DNA of 64,000 nt from assembly GCA_016787065.1 (NCBI GenBank), contig JAEUVD010000053.1:1-64000 (forward strand), read 5' to 3'. The stretch comes from Chitinophagaceae bacterium. Its GTDB lineage: Bacteria > Bacteroidota > Bacteroidia > Chitinophagales > Chitinophagaceae. This document shows positions 1-9,035 of the stretch, piece by piece (position 1 is the first letter of the stretch; every line of letters begins with the position of its first letter). The translations under genes were made by a program, and so were the position numbers. The notes below the pieces were generated by a model that saw nothing but the letters and a program-made list of their open reading frames with translations, was not told the origin of the DNA and did no database searches.

Positions 1-133
<133 letters not shown>

Positions 134-315
134 AAATGAGATTATGATCTTGGCTAATTTCTTGTTTAATTGAAATTAGCGATCGTTTTTTAATTGTTGT
201 TCGCTAAGAATTTCCTGTTTGCTTAATACCAAACTTGTTGGTATTTTCTATCTGTTGTTTCCGTCTTTCAAAGATCTTGTTTCTCTTTTGTTTTCCCCCT
301 TTTTCAGAGGGAGTG

Positions 316-346
316 CAAAGGTAGAAGCTTTTTTATTTCTGCCAAA
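316..346 (-). promoter_or_regulatory. rRNA operon promoter, proximal copy
   Basis: Read on the minus strand the site is TTTG (343-346), 19 bases, then TACCTTTG (316-323). This matches the Bacteroidota housekeeping promoter pattern TTTG-N19-TAnnTTTG. The bases just downstream read CACTCCC, as in the distal copy. It lies about 180 bases before the 16S start. Confidence 0.8.
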
Positions 347-431
347 TTTTTTTGAAAAAATTTTTATTTTTTTTCTTCGGTTTTTTTCCGTTTTCGGCGT
401 TTTAAAGAGCGTCCCTTTGTTTTTGGGAGTG

Positions 432-462
432 CAAATGTAGACAGTATTTCTTTGCTGCCAAA
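432..462 (-). promoter_or_regulatory. rRNA operon promoter, distal copy
   Basis: On the minus strand: TTTG (459-462), exactly 19 bases, TACATTTG (432-439), then CACTCCC. Spacing and flanks repeat those of the proximal copy, so the two are tandem near-duplicates, as is common for rRNA operons. Confidence 0.8.
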
Positions 463-727
463 TTTATTTTGCTTTTTCCTTCGCCTTTTTCCTTAATGTA
501 ATGTTATCAAATATTTATTTTTTCGCATGTATTTGTGTTAAACTGCCTATACCAAAGGCTTACAGCAAATTCCTTTAATCCAATAAAACCTTGCTGATTT
601 CATACAAGAATTTATGTCCCATCCAATATGGAGGCCTTTCTCTTTAAAATGTACATAATTCAACTCCAACATTCCTATGAAATTACATAATTGCGAAATG
701 TACGAATTCGATAATGGGTGGAAAATT

Positions 728-755
728 AAGAAGGTAGTCTTTCGACTACCTTCTT
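728..755 (-). terminator. Terminator closing the dcw cluster
   Basis: A perfect 12-base-pair stem (728-739 with 744-755) with a 4-base loop lies about 90 bases past the ftsZ stop on the minus strand. It is followed on that strand by a T-rich stretch. It separates the dcw transcript from the rRNA operon downstream. Confidence 0.8.
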
Positions 756-845
756 TCCATTTCTCATGTATGAATCAACAGGGCAAACAAAACAAAAATT
801 GTCAGATGAAATGTCATGATATTTCAACTGCAATAAAGTAGTAAC

Positions 846-2657
846 TTAATCAGGTTGTTTTCCGTTTAGAAATGAATTCAACGTACTAATTGGTGATTGA
901 GGATTGTTATCTCGAACTGATAAATTGGTAAATGTATCGTCGCTTGAATGTTCATGCTGTTCTAACGAAACATTCTTTCGTTGATAGGCAGGAATATTTG
1001 CATCTTGATCATCAATATCAGCCTTATTAATATTAAAGCTCATGGAACGTAATTTTGATGCGCGCTCATCGAAGGCTCTTTTTTGTAATTCGAAATTGGC
1101 TTCAGCTTCTAATTCACTATCACTCTGTAAGCGATTCCCTTTTCTTCTATTCAAGGTAATTCCTTTTATTGTAACCCACTCATCTCTCAATTCAGGTTGA
1201 CTTTCTTGCACCGACATTTGATTCGTATTATGACCAAACAGATGATCTAATTCAGACTGCACATCCAAGGTAACCTCTGGTTTTGAAACAGGTGGTTCAT
1301 TGAATACAGGTTGGTCTATTTCCTTGGATACCGAAAGCATTTCCTGATTCAATTCAAAAACGATACGTTCCTGCTCTTCACGTACAGAATTATTAAACAA
1401 ATTTTCTTCTCTGCTTTCTTCTGTTTGTACTTTTTGAAAACGTGCACCTAATCCGAAGGCTAGCGTATTGGGCACTGATGGTTCTTCAATTATTTTCAAG
1501 GTTGGCATCATCGGATCTTGAACTGGTTCGATAATAGCTTCAGGTTGTATTACTTCATCTTGTTTTTCCTCTGGTAAATTCTGTTCAACGAAACTATTTT
1601 TTGTACCGCTTTCATCTAACGACATAACCACTTTATTCTTATCGCTATATGGCTTTTTGTGTTCCTGTGTATAAGCATTTTCCGTTTTGTTATATTCAAA
1701 ACCAGTGGCAATAACAGTTACTGAAATGTGTTCATCTAAATTATCATCGAAACCAGTTCCAAAAATTACATCACAAGCTTCACCTGCTTGATCCTGAACG
1801 TAAGCTTGAATCATTTCAACTTCATCTAAAGTATGTTCATAAATTCCGCGAGAGGAATTAATATTTAGCAACACCCATTTTGCACCTTTGATATTACTAT
1901 CATTTAATAATGGCGAATGTATAGCTTGTTCAACTGCTTCATAGGCGCGATTATCCCCTTTGGCCTGTGCACTTCCTAAAATAGCAACACCACCATCGCG
2001 CATTACCGTACTTACATCCGCAAAATCAACTACGATATGTCCTTGCGAATTAATTACGTCTGTTATACACTTAGTTGCGGTTGCCAAGATATCATCGGCC
2101 TTACAAAAAGCTTGTGATGTTGGTATATTGCCAAACAACTGACGTAATTTATCATTACTAATTACAAGAATGGTATCTACGTATTGGCGCATCGCTTCAA
2201 TTCCTTCTTCTGCTTGACGCTGACGACGTTTACCTTCATAAGAGAACGGAGTGGTGATGATTCCAACCGTTAGAATTCCAAGTTCCTTAGCAACCTTTGC
2301 TACGATAGGTGCACCACCTGTACCGGTTCCTCCACCCATGCCTGCTGTAATAAATACCATTTTTGTATTTTGTACAAGAAGGTTTTCAATTTCCTGAATA
2401 CTCTCTAAACAGGCACGATGACCGATTTCCGGATTTGCACCGGCTCCCAAACCCTGCGTAAGGGACGGGCCTAATTGAATTTTAGTTGGAACATTACTAT
2501 TGTTGAGCGCCTTTTGATCGGTATTGCAAACAATAAAATCTACTCCTTCTATTCCTAGTCCATACATGTAATTAACTGCATTACCGCCACCACCGCCAAC
2601 ACCAATTACCTTGATGATTGAATTATTATTATTTTGAGGAAGTTCAAATTGAATCAT
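846..2657 (-). CDS. ftsZ: Cell division protein FtsZ
   Basis: This is the tubulin-like GTPase that polymerises into the Z ring at midcell. The GTPase core covers roughly residues 13-330, with the signature GMGGGTGTGGAP at 106-117 and the T7-loop region VVDFADVSTVM at about 209-219. The usual T7-loop NxDxxD appears as VxDxxD here, so the Asn position is a Val. The 603-residue length is well above the ~400 of E. coli; the excess is a long acidic, Gln/Glu-rich linker (about 340-550). A conserved-type tail peptide, IPAYQRKNV, sits about 45 residues before the end; in other bacteria this peptide binds FtsA. It is the last gene of the dcw cluster, 35 bases after ftsA. Confidence 0.97.
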   Translation of the reverse strand: MIQFELPQNNNNSIIKVIGVGGGGGNAVNYMYGLGIEGVDFIVCNTDQKALNNSNVPTKIQLGPSLTQGLGAGANPEIGHRACLESIQEIENLLVQNTKMVFITAGMGGGTGTGGAPIVAKVAKELGILTVGIITTPFSYEGKRRQRQAEEGIEAMRQYVDTILVISNDKLRQLFGNIPTSQAFCKADDILATATKCITDVINSQGHIVVDFADVSTVMRDGGVAILGSAQAKGDNRAYEAVEQAIHSPLLNDSNIKGAKWVLLNINSSRGIYEHTLDEVEMIQAYVQDQAGEACDVIFGTGFDDNLDEHISVTVIATGFEYNKTENAYTQEHKKPYSDKNKVVMSLDESGTKNSFVEQNLPEEKQDEVIQPEAIIEPVQDPMMPTLKIIEEPSVPNTLAFGLGARFQKVQTEESREENLFNNSVREEQERIVFELNQEMLSVSKEIDQPVFNEPPVSKPEVTLDVQSELDHLFGHNTNQMSVQESQPELRDEWVTIKGITLNRRKGNRLQSDSELEAEANFELQKRAFDERASKLRSMSFNINKADIDDQDANIPAYQRKNVSLEQHEHSSDDTFTNLSVRDNNPQSPISTLNSFLNGKQPD

Positions 2658-2692
2658 GATTTTTGAATTTTATAGTTAGTTTAATTTGGGTT

Positions 2693-4264
2693 TTATTGAT
2701 CTAATTTTTCATCGTCCACATTTTCGAACCAATACAGTACTTTATTCTTTACAGAACCGAATACATTTTTGATAAGCACTTTTCGTCGCTCTGTTTTTTC
2801 AGCTCGGATTTCCTTTTGTTCGTTTTGACTTATGGTTGGGTCAACGATATCAAATAATGAATTAGATGGAAAATTTGATGTGATGGTAGGCTCCGAACTA
2901 GGTTCGTTAACTTGTAATGTTGTTGAAGCCGAGGTATCTCCAAAAGTTTCCTTTAAAATATCTTCCGCACTCAGTTCTACCGTATCCGTTTCTTCTTTAC
3001 TTTCCTTCTGATCTTGCAATTCATTCTTTCGTTCAAAATGTTCTTCCTTGTTATTCGACGTAAATTTCAATCGGTTATTTTCATAATCATCAAAACCACG
3101 AAGAATTAAACCAATACACGTTGCGTACATGGGCATCATTAATTCTTTGCGATAACCTGCCGCAAGGTGTTCATTCGGGAAACCGATACGTGTTGGCAAT
3201 CCGGTTTTGAATTCCGTTAATTGCATGAGATGTTTTAACTGACTACCGCCACCGGTTAAGATAATTCCTCCATGCAGTTTATCTAATAAGTTTAATTGAT
3301 TCAAATGATAAACTACGTATTCAAGAATTTCTTCCATACGAGCTTGAATGATACTTGCCAAATTCTTTGCCGAAATTTCTTTCGGTTGTTGACCTTTCAA
3401 ACCGGGTATGGTAATAAATGCATTGCTTTGAGCATGATCGGCCAAAGCCATACCGAATTGTACTTTCATCAACTCGGCTTGCGTTCGCAAAACTCCTAAG
3501 CCCTGACGTATATCGTTCGTGATGTTTACGCCGGCGATTGGTATTACGGCTGTATGCTTCAACATGCCCTCATGGAATACCGCCAAATCCGTTGTGCCGC
3601 CACCAATATCCACGATAGCTACTCCCGATTCAAAATCTTCGGGACACATAACCGCAGCTGCTGATGCTAACGGTTGGAGCACCAAATCCTTCACGGTAAG
3701 ATTTGAACGCGTTACACAACGATGAATATTTCGAATAGCGGTTTTATCGCCGGTTACAATATGGAAATTTGCACCAATCTTGATACCAGTCATGCCGATT
3801 ACCTCTTGAACGGTTAAACCTGCCAATGCATCGACGGTAAAATCTTGAGGAATAATGTCAATAATTTGATCGCCTTGCGGAATGAAGGTTTTGAATTGAT
3901 CTTTAATGAGGGCCTCAATATCTTCTCTACGAATTTCTTCTTCTATGTTTGCTAAAATACGATCGCCCCGAGTTTGTAAACTTTTGATATGATGACCCGC
4001 TATGCCAACATAAACTTCTTTAATGGTTAGGTTTGGATTGCTAGCTCGACACTCCTCTAATGCAACCGCGATAGAGCGTATACATTCTTCGATATTCAAT
4101 ACCATACCATGATTAACTCCACTACTATCGGATTTACCAAATCCAAGAATTTCCAGTTTCCCGTATTTGTTTTTTCTTCCTGCAATAGCAGCAATTTTTG
4201 TTGTTCCAATATCCAATCCCACAATCACCGGATTCTCCTGTTGATTTTCTTGTACGTTACTCAT
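2693..4264 (-). CDS. ftsA: Cell division protein FtsA
   Basis: This actin-family ATPase tethers FtsZ filaments to the membrane. The phosphate-1 motif GLDIGTTK is at residues 16-23, phosphate-2 DIGGGTTD at 219-226, and the adenosine motif TGGGSQL at 337-343. At 523 residues it is about 100 longer than E. coli FtsA. The extra part is a Ser/Glu-rich linker (about 405-490) before a basic, aromatic C-terminal helix around NKVLYWF that looks like the membrane-binding amphipathic helix. The start overlaps the ftsQ stop by 8 bases, suggesting translational coupling. Confidence 0.97.
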   Translation of the reverse strand: MSNVQENQQENPVIVGLDIGTTKIAAIAGRKNKYGKLEILGFGKSDSSGVNHGMVLNIEECIRSIAVALEECRASNPNLTIKEVYVGIAGHHIKSLQTRGDRILANIEEEIRREDIEALIKDQFKTFIPQGDQIIDIIPQDFTVDALAGLTVQEVIGMTGIKIGANFHIVTGDKTAIRNIHRCVTRSNLTVKDLVLQPLASAAAVMCPEDFESGVAIVDIGGGTTDLAVFHEGMLKHTAVIPIAGVNITNDIRQGLGVLRTQAELMKVQFGMALADHAQSNAFITIPGLKGQQPKEISAKNLASIIQARMEEILEYVVYHLNQLNLLDKLHGGIILTGGGSQLKHLMQLTEFKTGLPTRIGFPNEHLAAGYRKELMMPMYATCIGLILRGFDDYENNRLKFTSNNKEEHFERKNELQDQKESKEETDTVELSAEDILKETFGDTSASTTLQVNEPSSEPTITSNFPSNSLFDIVDPTISQNEQKEIRAEKTERRKVLIKNVFGSVKNKVLYWFENVDDEKLDQ

Positions 4265-5369
4265 GTTTGTTCGTTTGGGTTTTATGATTACTATTTTTTG
4301 TTTCCTTATTTTTTTCGTGAGCGCTCGCCTGTGCTTTTAATTTCGCCTCTGCCATTTCACGAATTACTTTTTCCTTGGCTTCCTTTTTTTCTTTTGCCAA
4401 TTTTTCTTTTGCTTCTTGTTTTGCTTTCAGCTCTTTTTCCTTTGCTTCTTGCTTCGCTTTCAACTCCTTTTCTTTTTGCTTTTGTTTTTCAGCATCAGCC
4501 TTAGCTTTAGCTTCACGTTGTTCTTCCTTTTCTAGCGACAAACGCACTCTATTCTTTTCCAATTTATCTGCTGTCGATTCATAAGGGTCTTCAGCAAGAA
4601 TGAGTCCTTTACTATTTCTGCATACAATTTCACCGGTATAGCGCGCATCAATTTCATCATAGAGTTTCCAATTGATAGTTTGAAGACCATTTTGGTAAAA
4701 TGCTTTTAACCGATTCAGTTTATCTTCCATCAAATCGGTATTGCCGAATAAAATAATTTGATTATTGAAAACAGGAATCAATTTAATTTCTCGGTTATCA
4801 TTGACATCAATTTGAGTAATGGTTGCATTCCAAAATGAATCTTTTCGAACCAACTGAGCTAGATGCACTAAACCCGTTTTTAACTTTAAATCTTCTACGG
4901 AGTATAACAACGCCGGAGAAGTTAATACCGGAACATTCACTATAAATTTTTCGGAAAGCGGAAAAGGATTTGCTGCTTGATCTAAGTAACAGGCTTTACC
5001 GCTGGAATCATTTTGTTGTAAGCGTAAAACCGGATTTCGTTGCTGAATGTTTACATGCATCACCTGATGTGCATCCAAATAAATTTCGCTGTGTTCCACC
5101 CATGGATTTGATTCTAGACCGTCCTCCACTTTTTTTAAATCCAATTCTTTGGTAGTTATTTCATCAGGAATGATACCCATATTTTCAACAGCTTCCTGAA
5201 TATCTTCTTGGGTTACAAAACTCAATTCCGGATTCTGCATTTGTATATGAAGGCCCTTATACAATTCCACTTGAGAAGCATTTTGTGCAAAAACAAAAGC
5301 CCCTATGATTAGCGGAACCGCTAACAAGAAAAGAATATTGCGAAGTATTTTCTTTACCTTAAGATTCAT
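4257..5369 (-). CDS. ftsQ: Cell division protein FtsQ/DivIB family
   Basis: A single-pass inner-membrane divisome protein, named from cluster position and architecture. It has a short basic N-terminus, one membrane helix at about residues 10-29, then a POTRA/FtsQ-like periplasmic region (about 40-250) including the NPWVEHSEIYL segment typical of Bacteroidota FtsQ. The odd part is the last ~92 residues (279-370): a Lys/Glu/Ala-rich tail with an 11-residue period, two exact KEKELKAKQEA units at 299-320 and a variant after them. That tail should be a highly charged periplasmic coiled coil. The gene overlaps murC by 4 bases (ATGA) and ftsA by 8. Confidence 0.9.
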   Translation of the reverse strand: MNLKVKKILRNILFLLAVPLIIGAFVFAQNASQVELYKGLHIQMQNPELSFVTQEDIQEAVENMGIIPDEITTKELDLKKVEDGLESNPWVEHSEIYLDAHQVMHVNIQQRNPVLRLQQNDSSGKACYLDQAANPFPLSEKFIVNVPVLTSPALLYSVEDLKLKTGLVHLAQLVRKDSFWNATITQIDVNDNREIKLIPVFNNQIILFGNTDLMEDKLNRLKAFYQNGLQTINWKLYDEIDARYTGEIVCRNSKGLILAEDPYESTADKLEKNRVRLSLEKEEQREAKAKADAEKQKQKEKELKAKQEAKEKELKAKQEAKEKLAKEKKEAKEKVIREMAEAKLKAQASAHEKNKETKNSNHKTQTNKHE

Positions 5370-6721
5370 TTTCTTCCTAATAAAATACTTTGAATGTCTG
5401 GAATAAGCGTATCAATATCTCCGGCACCGGCGGTTACAAATAAGCTCGGTTTATTTTGTGATACCCATTGCACTAATTCTTCTTTCGAAAGAATTTGTGT
5501 TTGTGTATTTTTCATTCGTTCTGTTATCATTCGGCTATGAACTCCTTCAATAGGAAGTTCTCTTGCCGGGTAAATATCTAGTAATAACACCTCATCGGCT
5601 AAATCCAAACTTGATGCGAAGCCATCTGCGAGGTCGCGTGTTCTGGTAAACAAATGAGGTTGGAAGGCTACACATAATTTTCTTTCCGGAAACAAGGCTC
5701 TTGCACTTTCCAGCAATACGCGCAGCTCTTCCGGATGATGGGCGTAATCATCAATATAAACCGTTTGATTGTTTCGAACGATATACTCAAATCTTCGTTT
5801 TACACCGGCATACCTTGCCATCGCAATCACTAATTCGTCCATGTGCATTCCTAACACATCAGCTACTGCGCAAGCTGCCAAGGCATTTTCCATATTATGT
5901 ATGCCGCCAACTTGTAAGTCAATAAAAGCGCGGAGTTTTCCTTTTCGATGAAATCCGAATGAATAGGCCCCATTTTTCATGGTAACATTACTTACGGTAT
6001 AATCGGCGTTGGCATCATGAATAGAATAACTGAATTTCTTTTCAACCTGAAAATCTTCGGCTCGTTTCAATCCATGTTTATAGATCAAGGTATCTTTTGT
6101 TTTGGCAATAAACTCCAAATAGCAACGTTCCATTTCTTCCACCGTACCATAAATATCCAAATGGTCTGGATCCATGGCAGTAATTACGGTGATACTTGGA
6201 TTAAGTTTTAGAAAACTTCTATCATATTCATCGGCTTCAATAACTGCTACCGGGTTATTACTACCCCAATAATTCGTATTATAATTTACGGCTATGCCAC
6301 CCAAAAATGCATTACACCCTCTATTGCAGCTTCGCATAGCGTGAGCAATCATCGAGGATACGGTTGTTTTACCATGAGTTCCTCCAACGCATATTGCCTT
6401 CATCTCTTCTGAGATGAGTTGAAGCATATCACTTCGCTTCCATACTAAATAGTTATTGTTTCGATACCAATTAAGTTCGTTATGATTAGAAGGAATAGCC
6501 GGTGTGTAAACAACAATATCAGCTGCCTTGTCAAGCAAATCAATACTATCTTCAAAATGAATTTCAATACCCTCCGATACTAATTTCTTCGTTAACGGTG
6601 TTTCCGTTTTATCGTAACCACTAACGGCAACTTTACGGCTTAGAAAATAGCGTGCCACAGCCGACATACCGATACCGCCGATACCGATAAAATAAATCCG
6701 TTTAATTTGATGCAGCTTCAT
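5366..6721 (-). CDS. murC: UDP-N-acetylmuramate--L-alanine ligase MurC
   Basis: It adds L-Ala to UDP-MurNAc, the first peptide-stem step, in the cytoplasm. The Rossmann-like N-terminus IGIGGIGMSA (residues 12-21) binds UDP-MurNAc. The ATP loop GTHGKTT is at 114-120, the central-domain EADEYDRSF signature follows, and DDYAHHPEE marks the C-terminal domain. At 451 residues it is of normal length. It lies 1 base from murG and overlaps ftsQ by 4 bases, inside the tightly packed operon. Confidence 0.97.
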   Translation of the reverse strand: MKLHQIKRIYFIGIGGIGMSAVARYFLSRKVAVSGYDKTETPLTKKLVSEGIEIHFEDSIDLLDKAADIVVYTPAIPSNHNELNWYRNNNYLVWKRSDMLQLISEEMKAICVGGTHGKTTVSSMIAHAMRSCNRGCNAFLGGIAVNYNTNYWGSNNPVAVIEADEYDRSFLKLNPSITVITAMDPDHLDIYGTVEEMERCYLEFIAKTKDTLIYKHGLKRAEDFQVEKKFSYSIHDANADYTVSNVTMKNGAYSFGFHRKGKLRAFIDLQVGGIHNMENALAACAVADVLGMHMDELVIAMARYAGVKRRFEYIVRNNQTVYIDDYAHHPEELRVLLESARALFPERKLCVAFQPHLFTRTRDLADGFASSLDLADEVLLLDIYPARELPIEGVHSRMITERMKNTQTQILSKEELVQWVSQNKPSLFVTAGAGDIDTLIPDIQSILLGRK

Positions 6722-6722
6722 A

Positions 6723-7817
6723 TCAGGTGTTCATTATTTTTATTAATAAATCGGCTATTCGATCATCGGCGTTTGCAATACCTAGGGGCTTCAAATGTTG
6801 CGACAAGTTTCTACTTTCTTCTTCGTTTTTTAATAAGTGTATTATAGTAGATACCAAGGTTTCCTTTGCTTCTCCATCTGGTACCAAGCGCGCTGCACTT
6901 TTTTGCACTAACGACATTGCATTATGTGTTTGATGGTCTTCACTTGCAAATGGAAACGGCACAAATACAACAGGCTTGCCAATGAGCGCTAGTTCGGAAA
7001 TCGACGAAGCTCCGGCACGTGCAATGATTACATCCGCTGCGGCATAGGCTAAGTCCATTTCGCGTATAAATTCATAAACCTTCACCTGGCTTTCATAACC
7101 TTCCACAGCCTCCTTTGCTATAGCATAAAAAGGAGTACCCGTTTGCCAAATCAATTGTGCTCCGGTATTGAGTATATCTTTAAAATTACTTCTTAAAGAT
7201 TCATTGATACTTTTTGCTCCAAGACTGCCACCAAATGCAAAAACAGTTTTTTGATTGGCATTCAATTGAAAGAAAGAAAGTGCCTCTGTTTTACTACTTG
7301 GTTGTGCAATATTTTTACGAACCGGGTTTCCTGTAAACACAATTTTTTGTTTTGGAAAGAAACGCTCCATTCCATCGTAAGCCACGCAAATAACGTCGGC
7401 CATTCTTCCTAAAATTTTATTGCTTTTCCCGGCGAAAGAATTTTGTTCTTGAATGAGTGTTGGAATTTTTCTCTTTTGCGCCCAATACAAAACCGGAAAA
7501 CTTGCATAACCACCCACACCAACCACGGCATGCGGATTATACTCGTTGAGTACCTTTCTTGCCTGCATAAAACTTTTTAGTAATTTGAAAGGAAGGAAAA
7601 TATTTTTAATCAGCGACGATCGATTCATGCCGGCAATATCCAAGCCAATAATGCGATATCCTTCCTTAGGCACTTTATCCATTTCCATTTTACCCTTTGC
7701 ACCAACGAAAAGAATATCATAGTTGGGTTGTTTCAATTTAACCGCATTGGCAATAGCAATAGCTGGGAAGATATGTCCACCCGTTCCACCACCTGCTATG
7801 ATTAATTTTTTACTCAT
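6723..7817 (-). CDS. murG: UDP-GlcNAc transferase MurG (lipid II synthesis)
   Basis: This GT28 glycosyltransferase adds GlcNAc to lipid I at the inner face of the membrane. The membrane-associating glycine loop GGGTGGH is at residues 9-15, GGSLGAKSIN lies in the linker to the C-terminal domain, and the donor-binding region runs through ASSISELALIGKP. The start is set at the ATG of MSKKLIIAGGG (7817), giving 364 residues. A longer frame to 7880 exists but adds 21 residues out of the ftsW gene and places sequence before the conserved first strand. It overlaps ftsW by 8 bases. Confidence 0.96.
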   Translation of the reverse strand: MSKKLIIAGGGTGGHIFPAIAIANAVKLKQPNYDILFVGAKGKMEMDKVPKEGYRIIGLDIAGMNRSSLIKNIFLPFKLLKSFMQARKVLNEYNPHAVVGVGGYASFPVLYWAQKRKIPTLIQEQNSFAGKSNKILGRMADVICVAYDGMERFFPKQKIVFTGNPVRKNIAQPSSKTEALSFFQLNANQKTVFAFGGSLGAKSINESLRSNFKDILNTGAQLIWQTGTPFYAIAKEAVEGYESQVKVYEFIREMDLAYAAADVIIARAGASSISELALIGKPVVFVPFPFASEDHQTHNAMSLVQKSAARLVPDGEAKETLVSTIIHLLKNEEESRNLSQHLKPLGIANADDRIADLLIKIMNT

Positions 7818-8991
7818 TCGAATCAGAATCCATAGGGTTAGGAATATCATCAACTTGTCCGGGTTCGGCATCCTGAACAAATTTGCTTACACTTAAAATG
7901 ATACCGATAGCAAGACAAGTAAACCAAATAGATGATCCACCCATACTTACCAAAGGCAGTGTTAAACCGGTAACGGGAACTAAGTTCACATTCACAGCCA
8001 TATTTAAAAAAGCCTGTAATACCAGCGTAAAACTTAAACCGATGGCTAAAAACGCTCCAAAGGCGAAGGGGCATTTTCGGAAAATCATAATGCTTCGCCA
8101 TAGAAATAGCAGGTAAAGAAAAATTAACCCGAACCCACCTATAATTAATCCGTACTCTTCAATGATGATACAGAAAATAAAATCGGAATATGGATGCGGT
8201 AAAAAATTTCGTTGCGAGCTATTACCCGGACCTTTTCCAAAAGCTCCACCCTTGGCTATGGCTATTTTACCTTGCAATACTTGAAATGGAATATCATCTT
8301 TTTTATCGGACGTAAAATTCTTAATACGTGCTTCCCAAGTGGCGGCCCTACCGAAGCCGGAAATTTTGGAAATAGTAAACAAAGCCGCAAATAATAATAC
8401 GGCTGTAGTTCCTAAAATTAATAAATGTTTGAAGCGAATGCGTCCGATATAAAATAACATACCACAAGCAAAGGCAATCATTAAAGCGGTTGATAAATTA
8501 GCCATGGCTATTAAGCCACATATCACAATTACCGGTAAAAAAATCTGAATAGCAACTCGCTTGAAATTATCCAAATCATTTTGAATGCGAGATAATTGCA
8601 ATGCGAGAAACATAAACAAACCTAGTTTAGCTAAATCGGATGTTTGAAAGGTTAGTTTTACAATGGGCAATTTTATCCAACGTGAACCTTCATTCAGTGT
8701 GGTACCGAAAAACAAGGTGTAAACAAGAAGAGGAATACTGATTGCAAAAAGTAGCACCGCTATTTTTGAATACACCGTGTACTTCACCCGATGTGCAGCG
8801 TAAATAATGGCCAATCCGGCAAGCAAGGTTCCAAGTTGTTTGACCAAATAAATTTCGGTGTGGCCTTTATGCAAACGATACGCCAAAGACCCGGTAGAAC
8901 TATATACCGCCATTAAACTCACCACCGAGAGTACAATCACCACTCCCCAGATGATTCGGTCGCCTTTTGTTTTATTGAGTAATCGTTGCAT
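7810..8991 (-). CDS. ftsW: Lipid II polymerase FtsW (SEDS family)
   Basis: A polytopic membrane protein of the SEDS family; family members polymerise glycan strands from lipid II together with the cognate class B PBP (FtsI, in this same cluster). About ten hydrophobic segments are visible over 393 residues. SEDS landmarks include the NEGSRWI loop, the GPGNSSQR segment and the C-terminal GLTLPLVSMGGSS motif. Position between murD and murG is the standard dcw position. Confidence 0.95.
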   Translation of the reverse strand: MQRLLNKTKGDRIIWGVVIVLSVVSLMAVYSSTGSLAYRLHKGHTEIYLVKQLGTLLAGLAIIYAAHRVKYTVYSKIAVLLFAISIPLLVYTLFFGTTLNEGSRWIKLPIVKLTFQTSDLAKLGLFMFLALQLSRIQNDLDNFKRVAIQIFLPVIVICGLIAMANLSTALMIAFACGMLFYIGRIRFKHLLILGTTAVLLFAALFTISKISGFGRAATWEARIKNFTSDKKDDIPFQVLQGKIAIAKGGAFGKGPGNSSQRNFLPHPYSDFIFCIIIEEYGLIIGGFGLIFLYLLFLWRSIMIFRKCPFAFGAFLAIGLSFTLVLQAFLNMAVNVNLVPVTGLTLPLVSMGGSSIWFTCLAIGIILSVSKFVQDAEPGQVDDIPNPMDSDSNE

Positions 8992-9035
8992 GAATTATTT
9001 CCCTTTATTGAAGCTTATTCTATTTTCTATTCCTA

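Larger units (their letters stand above)
134..727. other. rRNA leader and spacer, no protein gene
   Basis: This is the stretch between the 16S start and the dcw terminator. It is very T-rich on the plus strand and contains the two tandem rRNA promoters listed separately. A short plus-strand open frame at 219-440 is low-complexity Phe/Leu-rich and overlaps those promoters, so it is not taken as a gene. From 463 to 727 I see no further structure. Confidence 0.7.

Noticed and set aside
219..440. 73-codon plus-strand frame in the rRNA leader
   Set aside because: Low-complexity Phe/Leu/Ser sequence that overlaps the rRNA promoters read on the other strand; no family resemblance.
4109..4584. Hydrophobic plus-strand frames opposite ftsQ/ftsA
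   Set aside because: They are the complement of Lys/Glu-rich codons of the FtsQ tail, which automatically read as Phe/Leu/Ser-rich sequence.
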